Positions 57,369 to 64,000 of a stretch of DNA of 64,000 nt are shown here, piece by piece; positions within the stretch are counted from its first letter, which is position 1, and each line of letters opens with the position of its first letter. Source of the DNA: Pomphorhynchus laevis (taxonomy: Eukaryota; Acanthocephala; Palaeacanthocephala; Echinorhynchida; Pomphorhynchidae); NCBI GenBank assembly GCA_012934845.2, contig WNNJ02003782.1, positions 1 through 64,000 on the forward strand, in the 5' to 3' direction. The notes below the pieces were generated by a model. That model searched no databases. It was not told where the DNA came from and saw nothing but the letters and a program-made list of their open reading frames with translations. Both the position numbers and the translations under genes were made by a program.

Positions 57369-58496
57369 ATGGGCAGACGTAAGGGAAACGATATTCCTGA
57401 ATTCATATCAAGACAAGTAGGATGTGATGGTGATGGCTGCAATGTCTGGACTACAGTAACTGTACCACATAAAGATGATGATACATTGAGTAGAAGAAAA
57501 TTCATATGTGGTTTTTGTACTGCGTCAATCGTATTTTGTAGTTCACCGACATCAGCAAAGGACAATGCTCATTTTAACTTAAAGACACCCAAGATTCAAG
57601 AACAAATAATTGACAAAGAATCTAGCATATGCCAGAGCAAAATCACTACGCCGATGTCGTTACACGTCAATTCAAATAAGGAACCAGACGTAATAGATGC
57701 TTCAAGTTCGACTCGCATTTGGACACGAGGACATAAACATTCACGGACGGTATATAAACAAAGAAGAAATATCAATGACAGCACTGTGATGGCAAACGAC
57801 AAGGATAAAGTTACACCTGAGAGTATTACTAAATGGCCTTCACCTTTATCTGACATATTCGCGGAACACAGTCCTAAGAACCACAATATATTGATTTCTA
57901 CTCCTGTTTGACCAACGAATATATTGAAGCAGCCTTTAAGTAGAACGCAGACAAGAGACGATGATAGAGTGTGCAATGATGTGGCAGTCGGAAATGAAAA
58001 TGAACTGAAATCCAATGATTTGACAGATAAGACATTTGTTGAAATTATCAATATTAGGAATCGTGCTAGAAACAGAAATAATTGCGTAATTTTTGCTAAC
58101 ATCACTGAATCTTCTGTAGACAACGTTCAGACCCGTGTGGATGATGACGTAGTTTCTATTCGTAAGGTCTTTTCGGATATATTCGTTCAGGGTGAAGAGA
58201 ATATTGCGCGTAGTCTCAATGTCAAAAGCTTATTTCGTCTTGGTAAAAAAGCACAACACAAACCACGATTACTTAAAGTAGTATTTGATTCTGCAGATAA
58301 TACAAGAGCAGTTTTAGCTAGAGGTTATCGCTTGAAAGGTAAGACGACAAAAATTTTTAAAGATCTCTCGGTTGAGGAAAGATTGTTGCTTAATAATGCT
58401 CGTGCTAATCTAGCATTTAGAAGATCGAATGGAGAGACTGATCTAATGATAAGAAATTTTCGAGTAGTTCGTCGGCGACCATTCGTGCGTTGGTGA
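57369..58496 (+). pseudogene. LINE ORF1 with one in-frame TGA
   Basis: ATG-initiated MGRRKGNDIPEFISRQ, then the zinc module VGCDGDGCNVWTTVTVP ... RRKFICGFCTASI (CX4C-NxW ... CX2C) as in the other LINE. A hydrophilic linker leads to STPV, where a TGA (57909-57911) interrupts the frame. The same frame continues through RNRNNCVIFANITESSVDN, RSLNVKSLFRLGKKAQHKPR, LLKVVFDSADNTRAVLARGY and IRNFRVVRRRPFVRW to the stop at 58496. Total 375 codons including the TGA. ORF1 would bind the LINE RNA. The TGA is most likely a recent inactivating change. Confidence 0.85.
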
Positions 58497-61414
58497 GTTT
58501 GGAGAGTTCTTCGAGGGATTCCATTTTACAATTAGGAAATCTAGCGCGCATTGATATCACATCCAACATTACTACTCAATTACCCTCTGCTTCTGGTATT
58601 AGTGTCGCCTATACTAATTTAAGGAGTATTTTACCAAAATTTGATGAACTTAAGGCATGGGTCATCTTAAATAAACCAGCGATCCTGGCTCTCACTGAAA
58701 CATGGCTGCATTGTGATATCCCCGATGGTTTAATTGCTATTATGGGATATAATTTGGTGAGAGCTGATAGAGAGTCTCGGAAGGGTGGAGGTGTTGCGCT
58801 ATATATATCGACACCCTTAAACATTACTTCCACTCGTAATTTTAAAAATGAACTGGGCACGTGTGAGTTTCTCTCAGTCATTGTTTCACACTTCGGAGGT
58901 CCCTTAGGTATTGCCGTGTGCTACAGGTCGCCGCAATCATCCGTATTGAGTCATGAATTCTCTACACTAATTAGTCAATGTTCTGAGCTTGAAGAATATC
59001 TACTAGTTGGCGATTTTAATATACCCTCAGCTGGTCACATCGGGAATTATGTTTTGGATAGTAGTTCTTCCAAGTCAGATGCGGATTTGTGGAATTTTCT
59101 TACAAATGATCTCACGTTAGAGCAACATGTGCAGTCGCCCACCAGATTCGCGCAAAACCAGGAATCTTGTCTAGATTTGGTATTTTCCAAATTAATTACA
59201 AGTGTGGGTAATATGAGCTATCAGAGTCCTATTGGATTGAGCGATCATTGCATGATCTTATTCAATTATTTTTCTAGGTGTATGATCCCAAAACTGGAAA
59301 ATTTGATAGTGTTGAAAAGATCTTGGCAACAAATTGATGAAGACTCATTACGAGAGGCGGCACTAAGAACATCATTCAACTGTGCTAGTGAAGACATTGA
59401 GGTAAGGTGGCATGTTATTGAATTAGGTTTAGTAGCTCTTGCAGATAAGTTTGCACCACTCCGTAGATTACCAAAAAGTAAAGCTAAATACCCTCCTTGG
59501 TTTGACACTGAATTTCGATATGCTCTCAAACATAGGAATCGTCTATTTGAACTAAGCCGTCATCAGAATAATTTTAAAAAGCGGTATACAATGTTCCGAA
59601 ATTTCGTCAATCGCCTTAAGATTACAAAAAGGCAAAGTTTTGAAGATCAATTAGCTTTACAAATTGATACAGAACCAAAAAAATTTTGGGCTTATGTGAA
59701 AGGATCCAGAGCTCTGCTACCAGCTATTTCATCTTTAAGAGACGGTAACACTCGAGTGACATCGCCAGACAGCATGGCAGAATTGTTTGCATCCGCTTTT
59801 GAGCTGACACCAGATCCTTTCTCTAGCATACGTGGAGATGCAGCATCACAACAGGTAGAAATTGGTTCTTCAGTTTTAACGATAACAGCACATGAGGTTT
59901 TTGTTGAATTGGCTAGGTTATCTAGATCATCAGCGGCAGGCCCCGATGATATTCACCCCCAACTTCTTAAGTTACTTGCTCATGTTCTGGCTGAGCCATT
60001 AGCCTCCATATTTGAGCTGAGCTTGCGCATTTCGAAGTTACCTGCTGCCTGGAAAAAAGCGATTGTAGTACCAATTTATAAAAATGGTGAAAAAGATGAT
60101 CCGAATAACTATAGGGCAATAAGTCTAACTAGTGTTGTATGCAAAGTGATTGAGCGCATACTAAACAGACGCATATATGATCATTTGAGTTCGCTAAGAA
60201 TTCTCGATAATGCACAGCATGGATTTCGCCCTCGGCGTTCATGTCTTACAAACTTATTACATGCTCGTGAAGATTGGGTTGGATATGTTGCTAACGGGTA
60301 CTGTATCGACGTAATATTTCTTGACTTTAGTCGGGCTTTTGATAGGGTGCCCCACAAAATGCTAATTTCCACCCTTGAGTCTTATAAAGTCAATCGCTCC
60401 ATTATAAGCTGGATTCAAGATTTTCTTAAAGATAGATCCTTTGCTGTTCGTGTAGGTCAATGCCTATCGTCTTATCGTCCTATCACCTCAGGAGTACCAC
60501 AGGGATCAGTCTTAGGACCCTTGTTGTTTAACATATTTATAAATCAGCTACTAGATTTAATTGAGGATTGTAGTGTTTTAGCTTTTGCCGACGATGTAAA
60601 GGTATGGAAATTGATTAAAACCGACAAGGATCGAAATGACTTTCAAAATATCCTAAACATTGTTTATCGATGGTCTTTAAACACTGGAATTACATTGAAT
60701 ATTAAAAAGTGTGCACATATGAGATTAGGTCATAGCAATGTGAGTCAAGAATATTTTATTGGCGATGAGTTTGTTGTTTCCACGCAGTCCATTCTGGATC
60801 TTGGTATAATTGTTCAAAACAATCTGAAAACACGTACTAACACTGATAGGATTTGTAACGCAGCAAGAAGAATGACCTATATTGTCAAAAATTGCTTTAA
60901 AGATTTATCTCCCGTTTGTGTTGTGCGTTTATATAATGCTCTTATAAGACCGATATTAGAATATGTGTCGCCAGTAGTCTTTCCGTGTACGCGTACAGAA
61001 CTTGATCAATTAGAGCGCATACTTCGACGGTTTACGAAATTATGTCCTCAGGTACGATATCTTCCCTATGAAGCACGAATAAAAAGTTTGAATATGCCGA
61101 CAGTGCGTGAAAGGTTCCTTCTTTTCGACCTTCTAGCTATGTATCGACTAGTTAATAAAGATGAAAATTTTCCAGCAAATAGAGTTGAACTCAATGAACG
61201 GGATGGACGTAGAGGGCACTCGAAAGTACTAGTAGTACATGAGCACGGAAAATACCCTCGTCATTTCCGACTGTCTCATCGAGCGGTGAATATTTGGAAT
61301 CGTCTTCCAGTTGATGTCGTTGCGGTGCATACAATCAATGAATTTAAATCCAATATAAAGAACTGGATTCGAAATGAGAACGAATGGTGGTTGCTGCAGT
61401 ACCCATGGTTCTGA
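58442..61414 (+). CDS. LINE ORF2 protein, APE endonuclease and reverse transcriptase, intact
   Basis: The frame is open from 58442, about 990 codons, but the first ATG lies well inside the endonuclease (MGYNLVRADRES), so translation must begin by coupling or frameshifting from ORF1. Endonuclease boxes: AYTNLRSILPKFDELKAWV, LALTETWLHCDIPDG, GGGVALYIS, VGDFNIPSAG, SCLDLVFSK, IGLSDHCMIL. RT boxes: VVPIYKNGEKDDPNNYRAIS, AQHGFRPRRSCLTNLL, VIFLDFSRAFDRVPHKM, SGVPQGSVLGPLLFNIFIN, VLAFADDVKVWK (catalytic DD). C-terminus: GRRGHSKVLVVHEHGKYPRH, VNIWNRLPVDVVAV. No lesion seen. It copies LINE RNA at nicked target DNA. Confidence 0.93.
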   Translation, partial: SNDKKFSSSSSATIRALVSLESSSRDSILQLGNLARIDITSNITTQLPSASGISVAYTNLRSILPKFDELKAWVILNKPAILALTETWLHCDIPDGLIAIMGYNLVRADRESRKGGGVALYISTPLNITSTRNFKNELGTCEFLSVIVSHFGGPLGIAVCYRSPQSSVLSHEFSTLISQCSELEEYLLVGDFNIPSAGHIGNYVLDSSSSKSDADLWNFLTNDLTLEQHVQSPTRFAQNQESCLDLVFSKLITSVGNMSYQSPIGLSDHCMILFNYFSRCMIPKLENLIVLKRSWQQIDEDSLREAALRTSFNCASEDIEVRWHVIELGLVALADKFAPLRRLPKSKAKYPPWFDTEFRYALKHRNRLFELSRHQNNFKKRYTMFRNFVNRLKITKRQSFEDQLALQIDTEPKKFWAYVKGSRALLPAISSLRDGNTRVTSPDSMAELFASAFELTPDPFSSIRGDAASQQVEIGSSVLTITAHEVFVELARLSRSSAAGPDDIHPQLLKLLAHVLAEPLASIFELSLRISKLPAAWKKAIVVPIYKNGEKDDPNNYRAISLTSVVCKVIERILNRRIYDHLSSLRILDNAQHGFRPRRSCLTNLLHAREDWVGYVANGYCIDVIFLDFSRAFDRVPHKMLISTLESYKVNRSIISWIQDFLKDRSFAVRVGQCLSSYRPITSGVPQGSVLGPLLFNIFINQLLDLIEDCSVLAFADDVKVWKLIKTDKDRNDFQNILNIVYRWSLNTGITLNIKKCAHMRLGHSNVSQEYFIGDEFVVSTQSILDLGIIVQNNLKTRTNTDRICNAARRMTYIVKNCFKDLSPVCVVRLYNALIRPILEYVSPVVFPCTRTELDQLERILRRFTKLCPQVRYLPYEARIKSLNMPTVRERFLLFDLLAMYRLVNKDENFPANRVELNERDGRRGHSKVLVVHEHGKYPRHFRLSHRAVNIWNRLPVDVVAVHTINEFKSNIKNWIRNENEWWLLQYPWF

Positions 61415-61520
61415 TATATATACTGAACGATTTTTTTTATTTTTTTCTTGTATTTATTTGTTTTTTATGTGAGCGGTCAAAACAGCCTTATGGCTATGAC
61501 CTGTATTAATAATAATAAAT
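61415..61520 (+). promoter_or_regulatory. LINE 3' UTR with stem-loop and AAT-type tail
   Basis: After the ORF2 stop comes a T-rich run, then AAACAGCCTTATGGCTATGACC (61480-61501; the stem is 61484-61495, AGCC/GGCT), then TGTATT and an (AAT)n-like tail. The other LINE (minus, 51628-51666) ends with AGCCTTTTGGCT, TGTATTGG and AATAATAATAA. Conservation between two diverged subfamilies suggests the RT recognition structure used in target-primed reverse transcription. Confidence 0.75.
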
Positions 61521-61970
61521 AATGATAAAAATTATTTTTTTATAACAACATTTTTTTCTTAAAGTTTTAAATTATGGACACAACAATTTTTTCATATTAT
61601 TTGAATCGGCGAAGCCGAATATACCTACTATCAAAATTTTAGATCAATTCAACTCCCGGATGAAGATAAATATAATGTTCAATTAGATATTATTTGTTCA
61701 ATTTAAGTTTTTAGCATAGCAGACAAAAATAAATCATTTTGAATAAAATGCTCTAACATAAAATAACTCTTTACTGTCGTTCAAAAGGTTTCCAAAACGA
61801 TGCAAACTATTAAGGAGCAAATTTCGTCTCCAAGCATATTCGCTCAAATAAAGGTCCATCCATCCTTTATTTATTTTTTTGCCTTTTCTTCTATAACATG
61901 TTTTAATGGACGCCATTGCAACTCAATTCGCTGAGTGTAACATCCTAGAAATTAGAAATAAGACGTGCTT
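61521..61970 (-). mobile_element. Large palindromic element, inner left arm with transposase C-terminus
   Basis: Minus strand reads TQRIELQWRPLKHVIEEKAK (about 61930-61880) and, in a shifted frame, GWMDLYLSEYAWRRNLLLN (about 61850-61800). This is the end of an ISXO2/Merlin-like DDE transposase (HTQ-x-IE-x-x-W-x-x-LK ... L-x-EY-x-W-R-x-N). The DNA is the inverted partner of 62385-62635, with about 180 bp (61600-61780) present only here. Confidence 0.65.
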
Positions 61971-62039
61971 CCAATACATCTTATCCCAATTAAAAATAAG
62001 GCAATCTAAATTTAATGGTGAAATGAGTGTATGGGTGAA

Positions 62040-62200
62040 AGAGAATGCGTCGATTGTGAATGGGAAAAGGGAAAGTGGAAAACAGGAAAGGGAAAAAGGG
62101 GAAGGGAAAAGGGGGAAGGGGGATGGGGAAGGGGAAGGGGAAAGGGGAAAAGTGGGATGGGGAATGAGGGAATGAAGGGAATGTGGGGGATGACGAAAAG
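62040..62200 (+). repeat. Polypurine (GA-rich) tract
   Basis: About 150 bases with almost only G and A on the plus strand: runs of GGGG and AAAA, for example GGGGAAGGGGAAGGGGAAAG. It lies in the loop between the palindrome arms. Long open frames across it on both strands are composition artefacts. Confidence 0.9.
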
Positions 62201-62384
62201 TGAAAAAATCAGGAATGCTACGGAAGGTGAAAATAAATTTATCTATTAAGATATTATCATTCACAGCGATTTGTGGGAAGATTATATCAAAGAATACTAT
62301 GGTTACAATCACCTAACAGTTAATTATTCAAAATCATTTTGTGGATCCAATCTCAGGTACTAGTGATTCATTAGCAGGCGTACA

Positions 62385-62940
62385 TATTATTCTAAATTTC
62401 TAAGATGCCATAATCAGCGAATTGAGTCACAATGGAGTTATTAAAACATTTTATAGAAGACATGTCAAAAGATAAAAGATGGATGAACCTTTATTTTAGC
62501 GAATATGTTTGGATGCGAAATGTGCGCCTTAATAAATTTATATTGTTTTAGAAACCTTGAAAAAATCAATGTGCTCATAATTTAAAAATTAGAGATAAAA
62601 CTTTTTATCTCAAAAAATAATTTTTATCATGAGACTTTTTTACTAACTTTTATATGTTATGAACAATTGTCTATTAATTAGGTATTGAACGTTTCAGGTC
62701 GTAATATCCACTACAAATTTTAAATTTTAATTTTTAATTTTTTTCTAAAAAATAAAATTAAATATCTCGAAATATGATTATCCTCGGTTAAAAGCCGATA
62801 AGCACGTACGTATCTTATTAATACCTTTCGTTATGCAAAATTTGAGAACCGGAAAAAGGCGGTATTTGACTAAATATTTTCCATAATATGTTCCGATGGT
62901 AGTATGTATGGGCATTTATTGTACGGACCTCGTCATAAGA
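62385..62940 (+). mobile_element. Large palindromic element, right arm with transposase C-terminus
   Basis: Plus-strand NQRIESQWSY (about 62411) and KRWMNLYFSEYVWMRNVRLN (about 62470) repeat the transposase end of the left arm in inverted orientation. A segment at 62560-62635 answers 61521-61600, and 62640-62900 answers 56925-57170. Arms total about 550 bp once the LINE is taken out. Confidence 0.7.
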
Positions 62941-62944
62941 TTGT

Positions 62945-63730
62945 TCAATCCAAACAATCGAACATGTGGCGGAGACAATCAAACATGTGGTAGAGCATGT
63001 TGTGGAGACATGTGATAACACAGTAATCAATTGGAAGTTTCAAAATATTGGAATACCATTCACGTTCAATGAACAATATTCTCCGATTTGATCTTTTATT
63101 ATTTTACTTTTATTTTAGTGATTTGAATATTCGAAGCTTGCATGTATCGAATATACATATATGTTCTAGGCATTTGTGTAGTTGATACGTCATTAATTTA
63201 AGCAGATTTTATGTTGGTTTGGATGACATTGCACTCTGAAGCATTTTTAAATCCTATATTCACGATTTATCCTAATGACATTCTACGAGGGAGGGCACAA
63301 GCTAAAATTAAAATACAGATTTAGACGAGACGAAACCGAAATGATTTAAGACATCGAATTGTCAAACATTCGAATAGCTTAGCAGTTTATGTTGCTGAGG
63401 CTAAGCATATATCAAAATTAAAGAATTATCTTATAAGTTGATATACCTGTACAGCCATTGCTACTATTGAAATTTTGATGACTATTTTTATCCTGCACGC
63501 TGCTTTCACCCCATCTAAAAGCCAACAGCAGTACGCTACATTTCAGTATTGGTACACCTCATCAGCTACTGATCCAATACCTACGTTTCACGTTTCGGTA
63601 TTTTTAATCTTGGCTGACGATCACTCGAATCATCTGCTTTATTGACAATTAGATTTAATAAAAGACTTTTGTCTTACATTTTACAAATTTAATATAATAT
63701 ACTTTAGAATGTGTTTTGGCACGTTGTCAT
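62945..63730. other. Stretch without recognised gene
   Basis: Mixed-composition DNA. No open frame longer than about 60 codons looks protein-like and no repeat family was recognised. Confidence 0.5.
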
Positions 63731-63731
63731 T

Positions 63732-64000
63732 TTGTGTGATAGTATGTCTGCCTTCTCATTGTATGCCGATTTACTCATTTCTCGTGATAATGATCTACAT
63801 AGTGTAATCATCTTCCTGGACATCACCTCTACCTTTGACATCATCGACCACTCCCTCTTTTCTCGCCTTCATTATGATTACAGCTTTTATTCCTCCTCCG
63901 TAGCATGGTTTGCCTCATATCTATCCGACCGTACTTTTCGCGTCTATTCAAATTCATCATCCTTCCATCCCGTTCATAATTGCTGCGCGGTCCCACAAGG
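63732..64000 (+). mobile_element. LINE reverse transcriptase, runs off the window
   Basis: An uninterrupted frame to the window end: SAFSLYADLLISRDNDLHSV, VIIFLDITSTFDIIDHSLFS, VAWFASYLSDRTFRV, CCAVPQG. This is the palm of an L2/Rex-like RT (usual 'LLDLSAAFDTIDH ... SWF-x-SYLS-R ... G-VPQGS'). The first catalytic Asp (LD) is present; the YADD box would lie beyond the window. It belongs to a different family from the LINEs at 42-61 kb. No lesion in the visible part. Confidence 0.85.

Larger units (their letters stand above)
57190..61520 (+). mobile_element. CR1/L2-like LINE, nearly intact plus copy
   Basis: The 5' UTR has tandem words: AAAAAAGTTTGAGATCTAAAG three times, and CTAAAGTAAATACAAT twice head-to-tail at 57300-57331. 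The same 16-mer occurs in the 5' UTR of the other LINE at about 56277-56296. ORF1 spans 57369-58496 with a single in-frame TGA, ORF2 58442-61414 is uninterrupted, the 3' UTR carries the hairpin AGCCTTATGGCT (61484-61495), and the tail is TTAATAATAATAAATAATG. It sits inside the left arm of the large palindrome. No clean target duplication could be read because the 5' boundary is uncertain by some tens of bases. Confidence 0.9.

Noticed and set aside
57909-57911. TGA recoded as an amino acid (altered code or selenocysteine)
   Set aside because: Only one TGA lies in ORF1. The PNP and MsrB genes end at normal stops and contain no in-frame TGA, and the Merlin remnant has TAA as well. A simple nonsense change is enough.
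62031-62312. 72-129 codon frames over the GA-rich tract
   Set aside because: Products are Lys/Glu/Gly or Ser/Pro/Phe repeats caused by base composition, on both strands at once.

Overview
The window reads as nuclear DNA of an AT-rich invertebrate animal. It has spliced genes with GT-AG introns, several lineages of animal-type LINE retrotransposons, Merlin/ISXO2-type DNA transposons, palindromic MITEs, and long satellite and minisatellite arrays. I cannot name the species. Nothing looks bacterial, and several of the longest open frames begin at GTG or TTG only by chance.

Layout. 1-10884 is one huge minisatellite (27-29 bp units around a GTAAACACT core). It is interrupted at 10885-11845 by a Penelope-like remnant and a broken Ty3-type gag fossil, and it resumes to about 12100. 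12822-14270 holds a lone coiled-coil protein gene of unknown function. 14.3-24 kb is AT-rich and gene-poor, with retroelement scraps, perfect hairpins, short tandem repeats and a palindromic MITE. 24062-32458 is a complete five-exon purine nucleoside phosphorylase gene (285 aa). Its 5.7 kb third intron has collected a broken reverse-transcriptase element, a second MITE, half of a foldback element, a Penelope-like fragment and a hairpin. 32.9-35.1 kb is a 25-copy, 89 bp tandem array built from the catalytic-cysteine coding segment of the neighbouring MsrB gene. That gene, an intact 191 aa methionine sulfoxide reductase B, lies on the minus strand at 35929-36504. PNP and MsrB are convergent and the array sits between their 3' ends.

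36.8-64 kb is almost wholly mobile DNA: a foldback inverted repeat beside a Merlin transposase remnant; a zinc-knuckle LINE family in head-to-head copies with a 965 bp near-identical duplicated block (42.5-49.5 kb); a third copy of the odd 'TQGDPLAM' reverse-transcriptase element (49.7-51.5 kb); a CR1/L2-like LINE inserted exactly in the loop of a palindromic MITE with an 8 bp target duplication (51.6-56.5 kb); and a second, nearly intact LINE of the same clade (57.2-61.5 kb) inserted in one arm of a large palindrome that carries two outward-facing transposase C-termini. The window ends inside another LINE reverse transcriptase.

The most unusual item is the satellite derived from MsrB coding sequence. 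Next come the nested LINE-in-palindrome insertions, the ATG-less LINE ORF2 with a candidate -1 slippery site, and the minisatellite, which amounts to several hundred forkhead-type sites.
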